This document shows, in pieces, positions 25,596 to 35,600 of a stretch of DNA of 64,000 bases. The DNA is from Oceanobacillus salinisoli (lineage in GTDB: Bacteria; Bacillota; Bacilli; Bacillales; Amphibacillaceae). A model generated the notes under the pieces. It had not been told where the DNA came from, searched no databases, and was given only the letters and a program-made list of their open reading frames with translations. Numbering within the stretch: position 1 is the first letter of the stretch; every line of letters starts with the position of its first letter. The stretch spans positions 186,001 through 250,000 of the forward strand of contig NZ_WOFB01000002.1 in NCBI RefSeq assembly GCF_009733865.1, written 5' to 3'. Made by a program: the position numbers and the translations under genes.

Positions 25596-28500
25596 ATGGG
25601 ACTCCGGTTTATTATAGGGAGATCGGGAACGGGGAAAAGTGGAAAAACACTGGATGAAATCAAAGAAAAACAGATACAGAATCCTTTAGGAAAACCTATC
25701 TTTTATATTGTTCCTGATCAAATGACGTTTCAACAGGAGTATACGTTATTTAACGATGAAGAATTACAGGGAAGTATCAGGGCACAGGTCGTAAGCTTTT
25801 CAAGACTTGCCTGGCGTATCCTTCAGGAAACAGGTGGGGCAACGAAACAGTTTATAAGCTCCGTTGGTATCCAAATGATGCTCCGGAAAATTATTGAAGA
25901 AAAACAGGGTGATTGGCTTACATTTCATAAAGCGATGGAGAAGCAAGGCTTTTTAAAACAATTAGAAGAAATGATCACCGAATTTAAGAGGTACCAGGTC
26001 ACTCCTGAAGTTCTGCAAGCTCAGATTGAACATATGAAACAATTTGTACACAAAGAGCCTGGCGAGGAAGCTTTAACCAATAAATTAGAGGATTTATTTT
26101 ATATTTATGATAAATTAGTTTTAGCTTTAAAAGACCACTATGTGGATAGTGAAGATAGATTGCAGATTTTAGCAGAAAAAATAAAGGAATCCAAATTGCT
26201 GCAGGGTGCGGAAATCTATCTGGATGGGTTTCATCGATTTACACCGAAAGAGCTGCTGGTAGTGGGAGAGCTGATGAGAAGGTGTGAATCGGTCACCGTT
26301 ACATTGACGCTAGATAATCCGAATGAGGAAGCAACTGAATTGGATTTGTTTTATCAAACGACAGAGACCTATCATGTATTAAGCCAAATTGCAGTTGAAA
26401 ATAATATTTCTATTGATGAAACCATTCGCATGGAACCGGAAAATGGGAAATTTCGCCATCGTCCGTATTTTGCTCATTTGGAAAGTCATTTTGATACAAG
26501 GCCTGCTCCGGCATATAAAGGAGATGTAAAGGTACAGGTTGCAGAAGCAGTACATCCACGGGCTGAAGTGGAGGGAGCGGCACAGGAAATTATTCGCCTT
26601 GTAAGGGAAGGAAATTATCGGTTTCAGGATATCGCCGTGTTTATCCGACAAACCGATGTCTATCATGATTTGATCCATACGATATTTGATGATCATGGTA
26701 TTCCTGTTTTCATTGATGAAAAGCGTACGATGCTGAATCATTCCTTGATTGAGTTTATTCGTTCGGTTTTGGATATTGTTGAAGGGAACTGGCGTTACGA
26801 TGCAATTTTCCGGGTATTAAAGACAGGATTTATTCCAAAATCGGATGAGGAATACCCGTTGACAAACGATGCGATTGACGAGCTGGAAAATTATGTATTG
26901 GAATATGGAATTCGTTCCAGAGAGCGCTGGTTTGGTGACAAAGAATGGAAATTCCAGCGTTTCCGCGGTTTTGAACAGGCTGCACAGACGAATCAAGAAA
27001 GAGAGACACAAACACGTATTAATCGCTACCGCGGGCAAGTGGTACATGCACTACAGGATTTTGATGAGCAGATGAGAAGTGCATCGACCGTCAAGGAATT
27101 TTGTGAAATGATTTATTTATTGCTTGAGAAACTGGGGGCACCTGCTCGATTGGAAAAAGTACGCACATATTACGATGATGTGGGGCAACTGGAAAAGGGA
27201 AGAGAACAGGAGCAAGTATGGAATGCAGTAATCCAGTTGCTTGATGAAATGGTTGAGATGGCTGGAGAGGAAGAAATGTCACTGTCCGTTTTCCGTTCTG
27301 CACTCGATGCTGGTTTTGAAACACTAACCTTTTCTCATGTCCCACCGAGCATTGATCATGTAATTGTCGGTTCAATTGACCGTTCACGGATTAGTGGAAT
27401 AAAGTGTGCATTTTTATTAGGTGTGAATGATGGAATTTGGCCAATGAAGCCACCTGGTGATGGTATGATTAGTGAAGAAGAGCGGGAACTACTAGCGATG
27501 CAGGGGGTTCAGCTTGCAGAAAGCAGTAAACGGCAGCTTTTGGATGACTGGTTTTATATGTATCTGGCATTTACTGCAGCAAAGGACAGACTTTGGGTAA
27601 GCTATCCATTAAGTGATGAAGAGGGAAAAGCGAAAATGCCTTCCCAACTGATTAAACGAATGGAAGCTCTGTTTCCCGCGTGCAAAGAACATATCCTACT
27701 GCAAGATCCGGATGAATTATATGAAGCGGACCGGTTTATTACGACCCCTGTTAAGACGAGGTCGGCACTTACGGCACAGCTTTCCCGTCATCAAAAAGGC
27801 TATCCGATGCAACCAATCTGGTGGCAGGTATTGAATTGGTACATGGAAAATCATCCGAAACATAGTACAACCTATAAAATTTTACAGAGTCTGTACTATC
27901 AAAATACCCCAATTGCTTTAGAGTCTGAAACGGTGAAAGAATTGTATCCAAAAGAAATCAAAGCAAGTGTAAGCAGATTAGAATCGTATTTCAGATGCTC
28001 TTACCAGCACTTTGCCAAATACAGCTTAAAATTGGATGAGCGTAAAACCTATAAGTTGGATGCACCGGATATTGGAATGCTCTTCCATGAGGCTATTAAA
28101 ATTATTACGGAGTGGATTCAATCAGAGGGGAGAGACTTTTCCGAGCTGAATCAGCAAGACGCAAATACTTACGCAGATAAAGCTGTTGGAAATTTAGCTC
28201 CAATTCTACAGCATCAAATTCTGCATAGCTCCAATCGTCATAAATACATTAGCCAAAAACTGCAGGAGATTATTGCAAGGGCTACGTTTATTTTAAGTGA
28301 ACAGGCAAGACAGAGCCACTTTTCACCTGTGGGACTGGAGCTTGGATTTGGTGTTGGAGAAGATCTTCCACCATTGTCGATGAAATTGCCGAATGGCTAC
28401 AAACTCTTATTGCGAGGGAGAATTGACCGTGTTGATAAGGCGACAAAAATAGATGATTTGTACTTAAGAATTATTGATTATAAGTCAAGTTCGAAAGGAT

Positions 28501-29090
28501 TAAATTTAGTAGAAGTATATTATGGACTTGCACTGCAAATGCTCGCTTACTTGGATGTAGTATTGACCCATTCGGAAAAATGGTTGAAGCAAGAAGCAAC
28601 GCCTGCAGGGGTATTGTATTTCCATGTGCATAATCCAATGATTTCTAAAAATGTAAAATTAAATACGGAAGAAATCGATGAGGAAATTTTCAAGAGCTAT
28701 AAAATGAAAGGATTGCTTCTTTCCAATGAAGAAATTGTTAAAATGATGGATGCGTCACTGGATTCCGGTACGAGCCAAATCGTTCCAGCAGGATTTAAAA
28801 AGAATGGCGGGTTTAACCATCATTCCAAGGTGGCGGAAAAAGAAACGTTCTCCAATTTGCAGTCCCATATCCATCATTTAATGGAAAAGGCAGGGACGGA
28901 TATTACTTCAGGAGGAATTGATTTAAATCCTTATCAGAACAAAAATCAAGTTGCATGCACTTATTGTCCATTCCTTTCTGTTTGCCAGTTTGATCCCATA
29001 TTAGAGGAAAACAATTACCGGAAACTGAAAGATATGAAGGATGATGAAGTACTTGAAAAAATAAGTGAGGAAGGGGATATCGATGGTTAG
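25596..29090 (+). CDS. addB: AddB, subunit of the AddAB helicase-nuclease
   Basis: 1164 residues. Walker A-like GRSGTGKSGKT at the N-terminus, a C-terminal RecB-type nuclease motif (RIIDYKSSSKGLNLVEVYYG), and the four iron-sulfur cysteines: one in SYFRCSYQHF and three in ACTYCPFLSVC. AddAB processes double-strand breaks at Chi and feeds RecA, for repair and for recombination of incoming DNA. ATG after GGAGG. Overlaps addA by 8 nt. Confidence 0.95.
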   Translation: MGLRFIIGRSGTGKSGKTLDEIKEKQIQNPLGKPIFYIVPDQMTFQQEYTLFNDEELQGSIRAQVVSFSRLAWRILQETGGATKQFISSVGIQMMLRKIIEEKQGDWLTFHKAMEKQGFLKQLEEMITEFKRYQVTPEVLQAQIEHMKQFVHKEPGEEALTNKLEDLFYIYDKLVLALKDHYVDSEDRLQILAEKIKESKLLQGAEIYLDGFHRFTPKELLVVGELMRRCESVTVTLTLDNPNEEATELDLFYQTTETYHVLSQIAVENNISIDETIRMEPENGKFRHRPYFAHLESHFDTRPAPAYKGDVKVQVAEAVHPRAEVEGAAQEIIRLVREGNYRFQDIAVFIRQTDVYHDLIHTIFDDHGIPVFIDEKRTMLNHSLIEFIRSVLDIVEGNWRYDAIFRVLKTGFIPKSDEEYPLTNDAIDELENYVLEYGIRSRERWFGDKEWKFQRFRGFEQAAQTNQERETQTRINRYRGQVVHALQDFDEQMRSASTVKEFCEMIYLLLEKLGAPARLEKVRTYYDDVGQLEKGREQEQVWNAVIQLLDEMVEMAGEEEMSLSVFRSALDAGFETLTFSHVPPSIDHVIVGSIDRSRISGIKCAFLLGVNDGIWPMKPPGDGMISEEERELLAMQGVQLAESSKRQLLDDWFYMYLAFTAAKDRLWVSYPLSDEEGKAKMPSQLIKRMEALFPACKEHILLQDPDELYEADRFITTPVKTRSALTAQLSRHQKGYPMQPIWWQVLNWYMENHPKHSTTYKILQSLYYQNTPIALESETVKELYPKEIKASVSRLESYFRCSYQHFAKYSLKLDERKTYKLDAPDIGMLFHEAIKIITEWIQSEGRDFSELNQQDANTYADKAVGNLAPILQHQILHSSNRHKYISQKLQEIIARATFILSEQARQSHFSPVGLELGFGVGEDLPPLSMKLPNGYKLLLRGRIDRVDKATKIDDLYLRIIDYKSSSKGLNLVEVYYGLALQMLAYLDVVLTHSEKWLKQEATPAGVLYFHVHNPMISKNVKLNTEEIDEEIFKSYKMKGLLLSNEEIVKMMDASLDSGTSQIVPAGFKKNGGFNHHSKVAEKETFSNLQSHIHHLMEKAGTDITSGGIDLNPYQNKNQVACTYCPFLSVCQFDPILEENNYRKLKDMKDDEVLEKISEEGDIDG

Positions 29091-32000
29091 TTGGACAAAG
29101 GATCAAGAAGAAGCAATATATACAGATGGCAGCGATATCCTTGTTGCTGCTGCAGCAGGTTCTGGAAAAACCGCAGTATTAGTGGAGCGGATTATTCAGA
29201 AGCTGCTTAAACGAGATAAGCCTGTCGATATTGATTCCTTGCTTGTTGTTACATTTACAAATGCAGCAGCCCAGGAGATGCGAAATCGAGTGGGTGCTGC
29301 TTTAGAAAAGGCATTGGAACAAAATCCAACATCTGTACACTTAAAAAAGCAGCTTTCTTTGTTACAGCGTGCATCCATCTCAACCTTGCATTCTTTTTGT
29401 TTAGATGTCGTTCGAAAGTATGCTTATTTACTGGATATAGACCCGGCATTTCGAATTGCGGATGACATGGAAGCAGATTTAATGAAGCAGGAAGTCATGG
29501 ATGATTTATTTGAAGAATGGTATGGCTTGGAAGGGGAAGAACAGGAGAAATTCTTTGCTGTAGTTGACCGTTTTTCCAGTGACCGCAGTGACGTGGAAGT
29601 TGAGGAAGTGATTCTGGACTTGTATACCTTTGCGATACAAAACCCTTGGCCAGCTCTTTGGCTCGATAGTCTTGTAGAAAGCTACAAGATTCCGGAAGAC
29701 TTTCGGGAAGAAGATTTAACCTGGTTAAATCTTATGAAGCGTGAAGTGAAAAATCAATTTTCTGCCATGGAGCAGGAAATGAATCTCGCTCTGGATATTA
29801 CGCGGGAAAGTGATGGACCTTATCAGTATGCCGAAACTATTGATGCTGATTTAATGCTTTTGCAGGAAGCAAAGCAATTTCTCGATTCCTGGGACGGTTT
29901 ACAGGGCTTTATTCAGAACAATAAATTCAGCTCGCTATCAAGAAAGAAACAGGATTGTGATGAATCAAAAAAGGAAAAGGTAAAGAAGCTAAGGGATAGC
30001 TACAAAGATAGATGGAAAGAAATGAAAGAAAAGTGGTTCAGCCGTGATTTGGCCAATCATGTTGAAGACATGAGGGAATTGGCTCCTGTTATTAAACAAT
30101 TAACGGAATTAGTTAAACAGTTTGATGCCAAATTTACCGAACAAAAACGGGAAAAAGCATTGGTTGATTTTTCAGATCTGGAGCACTATTGTCTTCAGTT
30201 ATTGCTGGATGAATCCTCGACTCCAGAGGAACTTATCCCATCCAGTGTTGCGATTCAATTCCAAAAACAGTTCAGTGAAGTTTTGGTGGATGAATACCAG
30301 GACACCAATTTGGTTCAAGAAACGATTCTTTCGCTAGTCAGTGATCAAACGGGTACTGGTAACCGGTTTATGGTAGGAGATGTGAAACAAAGCATTTATC
30401 GCTTCCGCCATGCTGAACCATCTCTATTTATCCAAAAATACAAGCAGTTTGCAAATGAGGAGTCTGTTGGTAGACGAATTGACTTGGCCAGAAACTTCCG
30501 AAGCAGGGAACAGGTGCTAATTGGGGCAAATTATATTTTCCGCCAGATTCTGGATGAGACCCTTGGTGAGATTGATTACGATGATAAGGCGGAACTAATT
30601 TATGGAAACAAAACATATGATGAATATGATTTTCCGGAACCGAATCCGGAGCTTGTGATTATTGATCGCGATAAAGAGGAAGAAAAAGATGAGGATACGG
30701 AGGCTGCGGAAAACTTTCAAGATTTAGAAAAAGCCGAAATTGAGGCCCGGGCTTATGCACAGAAAATTAAAGCTTGGATTGGGCATGAGGAAGGGAAAAA
30801 GCCGCTACAGGTTTTTGATAAAAGTACGGGCATGCAGCGGGATATTCAGTATCGGGATATAGTTATTTTGCTTCGTTCCATGACCTGGGCACCAACGATT
30901 GTCGATGAATTGAAAAATCAGGGTATTCCTGTTTATGCAGAGCTTTCTTCTGGTTATTTTGAGGCAGTTGAAGTCAAGGTTATGATCAGTCTGTTAAAGG
31001 CAATCGATAATCCTAGGCAGGATATCCCACTGGCGTCAGTATTAAAATCACCAATTGTCGGCTTAACGGAAGATGAATTAGCAAGAGTTCGGCTGGCAGA
31101 TAAACATCATTGTTATTACGATGCTTTGAAACAATACAAACGGCAGTATTCGGATGAAACAACGGAAAAGGTGTCCCATTTTCTAGAACAGTTAAACCAG
31201 TTCCGTCTGGCATCCAGACAAGGCGCATTATCAGAGTTAATCTGGGATATTTATCAGGAAACAGGCTACTACGATTTCGTTGGCGGAATGCCTGGTGGTC
31301 GCCAGCGCCAGGCGAATTTAAGAGCGTTATACGACAGAGCAAGAGGTTATGAATCCACATCGTTTCGAGGGTTATTTCGTTTTCTGCGCTTTATTGAACG
31401 TATGGAGGAGCGGGGGGATGACTTAGGGGCTGCACGTGCTCTCAGTGAACAGGAAGATGTTGTCCGGATTATGACGATTCATAAGAGTAAGGGGCTTGAG
31501 TTTCCAGTCGTTATGATGGGGGCGATGGATAAACAGTTTAATATGCAGGATTTGAATCAGAAGTATTTGCTGCATAAAGATTTAGGCTTTGCGAGCAAAT
31601 ACATTGATCCTGTAAAGCGAATCACATATCCGACCTTGTTTTATCATGCATTAAGGAGTGAGCAAAAACGGGAGTTGCTTGCAGAGGAAATGAGGGTGCT
31701 ATATGTTGCGTTAACCCGTGCGAAGGAAAAGTTGGTAATGGTAGGAAATGTCGCTTCATTTGAGAAAAAACTGGAGAAATGGCAGAAGATGATGGATCAT
31801 TCCGAGTGGATTCTTCCGGCTTATTTCCGAATGGAAGCAAAATCTTATTTGGATTGGGTAGGACCAGCTCTAATGCGTCATCAGGATAGTAGTTCACTGC
31901 ATTCTAATGAAGTAAAAGATGTGGTATTAAAAGACATTCAGATTGATCCATCGAAATGGGATATTTCTATTGTCCATGCAAGCGAGTATACGAATTTGGA

Positions 32001-32817
32001 ACAATCGTCTACAGAAACCGACCTGCGATTAAGAGAAAAAATCGTGCAGTGGAAACCAGTTGAAGTGGAAGATGGGGAATGGAAAGATGAGGTTGAAAAA
32101 CGGCTTTCCTATGAATATCCTTATCAGCAGGCCGCCTATTCACGGGCAAAACAGTCGGTAACGGAAATTAAAAGACAGCGGGAAATCAAAGATGAGTACA
32201 GTGCAGATCAATTGGTTAAACCGTTTAAACCGCCAATTGTAAAACGGCCTAATTTTATGCAAAAGGAAAAAGTGGTTACGGCAGCGGAAAAAGGGACAGC
32301 GATGCATACGGTTATGCAGCATCTTCCGCTCTCTAAACCACTTGATCACTCTGGAATCCACGAGCAGATTGAAGTTTTGGTTGAAAAAGAAATTTTAACA
32401 AGACAGGAAGCGGATATTATTGACATTCCTGCAATTGTAAGGTTTTTCGAAACGGATATTGCAGTCCATTTAATGGAGCAAGCTGTAGCTGTTCAGCGTG
32501 AGGTACCGTTTAGTTTGACTTTGCCTGCAAGTGAAGTATATGCAACATGGTCAGGAGCAGAAGAACGGGTGCTTATCCAAGGGGTAATTGACTGTCTTGT
32601 ACCTTGGGAAGATGGCTGGATGATTGTAGATTATAAGACAGATGCCATAACGGAAGGTGTTTCTGATAGCTTAAAGCGTAAATTACTTAAGCGATATGAA
32701 ACACAAATGGATCTATACCGTCATGCAATCGAAGAAATCTGGAAACAGCCTGTAAATGAAACCTATTTATACTTCTTTTCGAAGCAATTGCTTGTGAAAG
32801 TACCGAGAAAAGGATAA
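29083..32817 (+). CDS. addA: AddA, UvrD/RecB-like helicase-nuclease subunit
   Basis: 1244 residues. Walker A AAAGSGKTAVLVE, Walker B EVLVDEYQDTN, helicase motifs VGDVKQSIYRFRHAEP, IMTIHKSKGLEFPVV and VLYVALTRAKEKL, then a nuclease domain with MIVDYKTDAITEG. Start at the ATG at 29083 inside the addB end (ATGGTTAG), rather than the ATG at 29065. Strict coupling with addB is expected. Confidence 0.95.
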   Translation: MVSWTKDQEEAIYTDGSDILVAAAAGSGKTAVLVERIIQKLLKRDKPVDIDSLLVVTFTNAAAQEMRNRVGAALEKALEQNPTSVHLKKQLSLLQRASISTLHSFCLDVVRKYAYLLDIDPAFRIADDMEADLMKQEVMDDLFEEWYGLEGEEQEKFFAVVDRFSSDRSDVEVEEVILDLYTFAIQNPWPALWLDSLVESYKIPEDFREEDLTWLNLMKREVKNQFSAMEQEMNLALDITRESDGPYQYAETIDADLMLLQEAKQFLDSWDGLQGFIQNNKFSSLSRKKQDCDESKKEKVKKLRDSYKDRWKEMKEKWFSRDLANHVEDMRELAPVIKQLTELVKQFDAKFTEQKREKALVDFSDLEHYCLQLLLDESSTPEELIPSSVAIQFQKQFSEVLVDEYQDTNLVQETILSLVSDQTGTGNRFMVGDVKQSIYRFRHAEPSLFIQKYKQFANEESVGRRIDLARNFRSREQVLIGANYIFRQILDETLGEIDYDDKAELIYGNKTYDEYDFPEPNPELVIIDRDKEEEKDEDTEAAENFQDLEKAEIEARAYAQKIKAWIGHEEGKKPLQVFDKSTGMQRDIQYRDIVILLRSMTWAPTIVDELKNQGIPVYAELSSGYFEAVEVKVMISLLKAIDNPRQDIPLASVLKSPIVGLTEDELARVRLADKHHCYYDALKQYKRQYSDETTEKVSHFLEQLNQFRLASRQGALSELIWDIYQETGYYDFVGGMPGGRQRQANLRALYDRARGYESTSFRGLFRFLRFIERMEERGDDLGAARALSEQEDVVRIMTIHKSKGLEFPVVMMGAMDKQFNMQDLNQKYLLHKDLGFASKYIDPVKRITYPTLFYHALRSEQKRELLAEEMRVLYVALTRAKEKLVMVGNVASFEKKLEKWQKMMDHSEWILPAYFRMEAKSYLDWVGPALMRHQDSSSLHSNEVKDVVLKDIQIDPSKWDISIVHASEYTNLEQSSTETDLRLREKIVQWKPVEVEDGEWKDEVEKRLSYEYPYQQAAYSRAKQSVTEIKRQREIKDEYSADQLVKPFKPPIVKRPNFMQKEKVVTAAEKGTAMHTVMQHLPLSKPLDHSGIHEQIEVLVEKEILTRQEADIIDIPAIVRFFETDIAVHLMEQAVAVQREVPFSLTLPASEVYATWSGAEERVLIQGVIDCLVPWEDGWMIVDYKTDAITEGVSDSLKRKLLKRYETQMDLYRHAIEEIWKQPVNETYLYFFSKQLLVKVPRKG

Positions 32818-32826
32818 TTGTGTTAT

Positions 32827-32863
32827 AGGAGCACGCTGTGGGAGACTGCAGGGTGTTCTTTTA
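32827..32863 (+). terminator. Probable addBA terminator
   Basis: GAGCAC and GGTGTTC arms with an inner GCTG/CTGC pairing, followed by TTTT, just beyond the addA stop. Confidence 0.5.
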
Positions 32864-32875
32864 CACGTTGGAAAT

Positions 32876-32974
32876 AATATTTTAGTACGACGTAGCTAAA
32901 ATCTTCATGTACCAAGTATAAGAAAAACCTTACACATCGCAAAAGGATGAGCGAATGCAAGATTTTCTAATATG
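32876..32974. repeat. Interspersed double-hairpin repeat, copy 2
   Basis: Same architecture as 3362-3476: ATTTTAG/GCTAAAAT hairpin, linker ending ACCAAGTAT, then AAGAAAAAC ... GAGCGAATGCAAGATTTTCT, ending TAATATG. The arms have diverged together, for example GTTTTTCT to ATTTTCT. Confidence 0.7.
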
Positions 32975-33030
32975 GCTCTTTTTTTAGTTCTGTAGCTTTA
33001 TAATCTTATATAGAAACTTTTAGAAAAGCA

Positions 33031-33066
33031 AAAAGCCAGCTAATCTTATATAGTTGCTGACTTTTT
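33031..33066 (-). terminator. gerP operon terminator
   Basis: On the minus strand AGTCAGC and GCTGGCT form a stem (one G-T pair) with TTTTT after it, immediately past the gerPF stop at 33076. Confidence 0.7.
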
Positions 33067-33075
33067 AAAGCGTTA

Positions 33076-33294
33076 TTATGCATTGGCATTTTGGTTTTGG
33101 TCAGAAATATCGGGATCGTTTGTTCCGGTATTGCTAAAGCCTGTATTTGTATTGATAAAATCACCAGTATTTAAGCTACCGGAACCAACATTTGTTTTAT
33201 CGGTACTTTTTGGTGAAAGATAAAAGGAATCACCAAAATTGACGACACCGCCACCAACACTGTTTATTTTAATTGGACCGACAATAGATGGCAT
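33076..33294 (-). CDS. gerPF: GerPF, spore germination protein
   Basis: 72 residues with the GerPA/GerPF family start MPSIVGPIKINSVGGGVVNF and GSGSLNTGDFINT. GerP proteins help nutrients pass the spore coat to reach germinant receptors. Last gene of the gerPABCDEF operon. It resembles GerPA at 34818, as in other spore formers. Confidence 0.9.
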   Translation of the reverse strand: MPSIVGPIKINSVGGGVVNFGDSFYLSPKSTDKTNVGSGSLNTGDFINTNTGFSNTGTNDPDISDQNQNANA

Positions 33295-33350
33295 TTATGA
33301 ACACCCACTTTTTCTATTTATATATATATATGACGATAATACAGATAATG

Positions 33351-33728
33351 TTAATCTGGATGAAACTGAGCCAGAAGTATACGGAAATGTTTAATTCTGG
33401 ATTCTGCTGAAAGATAATTTAAGTTCCCTACATGAATTATAGATGAAGCACTTGCTGCTATTATAGATGCATTATTTACATGAATATAAGGGTTATGATG
33501 AACCGTTCTCTTTATGACATTTGGCTGAGAATCCGGCCAGTTTGCTTCTCTCTGAAAAATAGAATAATCTTCAAATTGCAAATCTCCTTGAAAAGTTGGT
33601 CCTTCCTTTTGCAAAGCGATAACCCGTGTAACTGGGTTGGCTTGATGCGTATCACCGATGTTTTGTATAGAGCTATTGATAACCGAATTTGTTTTCAAGT
33701 GTTTAACTACAGATGTACGTTTAGACAA
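33351..33728 (-). CDS. gerPE: GerPE, spore germination protein
   Basis: 125 residues starting MSKRTSVVKHLKTNSVINSS, with the GDTHQANPVTRVIALQKE and SIIHVGNLNYLSAESRIKHF stretches of GerPE. Fifth gene of the operon; a 56-nt gap separates it from gerPF. Confidence 0.88.
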   Translation of the reverse strand: MSKRTSVVKHLKTNSVINSSIQNIGDTHQANPVTRVIALQKEGPTFQGDLQFEDYSIFQREANWPDSQPNVIKRTVHHNPYIHVNNASIIAASASSIIHVGNLNYLSAESRIKHFRILLAQFHPD

Positions 33729-33742
33729 TTTCCTTCCTCCTA

Positions 33743-33925
33743 TTATGCTGGTGGAGCTAGTGGTACAAGATTAGCAGCAACGATATAGCTCTCGGGTGGT
33801 GTATCAAAGAAAGATGATAGAACGATGGATTCGTTGTCGCCGATTAAAAATACAGATGAAGAACCAATTGCATCTATTTCTACACTCCCAACGTGCAGTC
33901 CGTAATTATGAACTTCCATAAACAT
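33743..33925 (-). CDS. gerPD: GerPD, spore germination protein
   Basis: 60 residues: MFMEVHNYGLHVGSVEIDAI, then SSVFLIGDNESIVLSSFFDT and a short Pro/Ala tail. Length and order match GerPD. It lies 3 nt from gerPC. Confidence 0.85.
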   Translation of the reverse strand: MFMEVHNYGLHVGSVEIDAIGSSSVFLIGDNESIVLSSFFDTPPESYIVAANLVPLAPPA

Positions 33926-33928
33926 TTT

Positions 33929-34510
33929 TTATTCTCCTTTATAATCTTTCATGTAATTGGTAAGAGAATGACGAACTTCGTCTTTTATTTTATTAAAAAT
34001 GAAATCGGCAAGTTCCTGTTCATTTAAAGCGGTATTGTTTTTCATTGCCTGCTCCTTATAATATTTGATTCGATTAGGAAACTGCTTTTGGATATCATGA
34101 AGCATCAAAGATTGGTGCGAATCATCAATGGTACGATTATAATTCTTTGCTAAGTCACTAATCATAGATGGCCCAGATCCCTGCAGCCAATTTTGCAGTT
34201 GAGATGTAAGCTGCTGCTCAAATGATGGCAAGTTGTTAGTTGGGCTTAGTTGACTTGCTTGCCCTAGAGCTAAGTCTTCCATATTTTTTAATTCTTCAGG
34301 GGATAAACCAATCTGAAGGCTGCCTGAAAGTGTTTCGATTTTTAATTGATCAAATTTATATTCTACTTTTTCAATAACAGTACCGTTTTTTTGCTGCTGG
34401 TCGTTGACAAGTCTTTGAATCTGTTCTTCAAGGGATCTGATTCTAGCATCCTGATGTTGTATTTGCTGCTGCAATTCATATAAGTACTGACTCCAATCTT
34501 TGCCGTACAT
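33929..34510 (-). CDS. gerPC: GerPC, spore germination protein
   Basis: 193 residues; start at the ATG at 34510 (MYGKDWSQYLYELQQQ) after AGGGGGC, rather than the in-frame ATG at 34579. The N-terminal third is a coiled coil (LQQQIQHQDARIRSLEEQ), followed by VEYKFDQLKIETLSGSLQIG, typical of GerPC. Size is near the 205 residues in B. subtilis. Middle gene of the gerP operon. Confidence 0.88.
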   Translation of the reverse strand: MYGKDWSQYLYELQQQIQHQDARIRSLEEQIQRLVNDQQQKNGTVIEKVEYKFDQLKIETLSGSLQIGLSPEELKNMEDLALGQASQLSPTNNLPSFEQQLTSQLQNWLQGSGPSMISDLAKNYNRTIDDSHQSLMLHDIQKQFPNRIKYYKEQAMKNNTALNEQELADFIFNKIKDEVRHSLTNYMKDYKGE

Positions 34511-34596
34511 TCTAATGCCCCCTGTACGCTTAATTTCATAATTAAATTCTGGACAAATGCCTAGAATTATTTTATGCAAAAAATTTTGAGATGTGT

Positions 34597-34812
34597 TTAA
34601 TCTATAGGAGCTAAGGGAACTAGGGGAGCAGCAGGAGCCTCTGCAACTGCAGCTTCAGCGGGTTCCGTAAAACCTCCAGTATTATAGATGTCTGCTTGCG
34701 CTTGAATGCTCCCTGTACTGCCAATTTGTACAACGGAAGAATTGGTTATCGATCCAATTCTTAACAAATGAATGTTGATTGTTTGATGAATGGTCATGTT
34801 CATAGTTATCAC
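34597..34812 (-). CDS. gerPB: GerPB, spore germination protein
   Basis: 71 residues; the true start may be the third codon or so (MNMTIHQTINIHLLRIG). SIGxSSVVQIGSTGSIQA-type core, here ITNSSVVQIGSTGSIQAQ, and an Ala/Pro-rich tail. Second gene of gerP. Confidence 0.85.
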   Translation of the reverse strand: MITMNMTIHQTINIHLLRIGSITNSSVVQIGSTGSIQAQADIYNTGGFTEPAEAAVAEAPAAPLVPLAPID

Positions 34813-34817
34813 CCTAA

Positions 34818-35030
34818 CTAATGTACAGGCTGATCAATTTTGTCTGTATCTGTTACTTGAGTCTTTGAATTTGTGAGACGAATCTGGATTCCTCTACCTG
34901 TATTAAAGGAGCCGCCGCCAGCATATGTCTTTGCTGTACTTCGTGGTGCAATGGAATACACATCCCCAATATTAAAAATACTTGATGTAGATACAGTAAT
35001 CACTTTCACTGCTCCAACGATTGCAGGCAT
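34818..35030 (-). CDS. gerPA: GerPA, spore germination protein
   Basis: 70 residues from ATG 35030 (MPAIVGAVKVITVSTSSIFN) after AAAAGGGGG; the ATG at 35051 lies upstream of the ribosome site. GGGSFNTGRGIQI is the family core shared with GerPF. First gene of the operon. Confidence 0.9.
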   Translation of the reverse strand: MPAIVGAVKVITVSTSSIFNIGDVYSIAPRSTAKTYAGGGSFNTGRGIQIRLTNSKTQVTDTDKIDQPVH

Positions 35031-35050
35031 ATAAAATCCCCCTTTTGTCA

Positions 35051-35079
35051 TAGTTTATGCCGAAATAAGGAAATGTTGA
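35051..35079 (-). promoter_or_regulatory. Candidate sigma-K promoter of gerP
   Basis: On the minus strand the -10 is CATAAACTA (35059-35051), an exact match to the sigma-K pattern CATANNNTA, and an AC-containing -35 (CAACA, about 35074-35078) sits about 15 bp upstream. gerP of B. subtilis is sigma-K dependent. The inferred leader is very short. Confidence 0.6.
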
Positions 35080-35134
35080 AAAGGGATATTAAGTGAAAGT
35101 CAGTAGGTGTTATAATAGATTTAGGGGGGGTTCT

Positions 35135-35560
35135 AAAAGATTGGGACTGCGGTTACTCGTCTACCTGAAAAGATTTGTTGCCTTTCAAATAAAAATTTTA
35201 GTTAAAAAAACTCCTGACTAATGAAAATTCCTATATGATGCACTCGCTGGTTCTAATGATGATAACGTGCTTGCATTCACTCCGGTAGAATACTTACGGC
35301 TTTTATCCTGAAGAGATCCCTTAATACACTACTAAGTAAAAAGATACGTACTAAACAGATTGCTTGCTGCTCGTGAAAATTCTAGTTACCTGCAGAACAG
35401 TGGTAAGAAAAAAGTGTTCTTCCTTTTAATCAAACATCGATTAGTAACACTCGGGTAGAATTGAATAGCTCACAATAGCGTAGTGTATTTCCGTATCGGT
35501 AAGTTGCTGCTCCAACATCATTTAAAGTTAGTTCGAAGTTTATATCAATTCATAACCTTT
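35135..35560 (+). repeat. Composite interspersed element: GGGACTGCGGTTACTCGT box plus mosaic repeat, copy 1
   Basis: The box at about 35145-35180 matches the end of the 16600 element. From 35213 on, the sequence (CTCCTGACTAATGAAAATTC..., GCTCGTGAAAATTCTAGTTA, TTAGTAACACTCGGGTAGAA, GCGTAGTGTATTTCCG, AAGTTAGTTCGAAGTTTATAT) aligns in order with 41549-41885. No coding frame. It fills the gap between gerP and the DUF418 gene. Confidence 0.75.
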
Positions 35561-35600
35561 TAGATTTATAATTTTGGAGGGCGAGAAAGGAAAGTGAAAG

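Noticed and set aside
29065-29082. Upstream in-frame start for addA
   Set aside because: The ATG at 29083 fits the usual AddA N-terminus and overlaps the addB stop as in other coupled addBA pairs.
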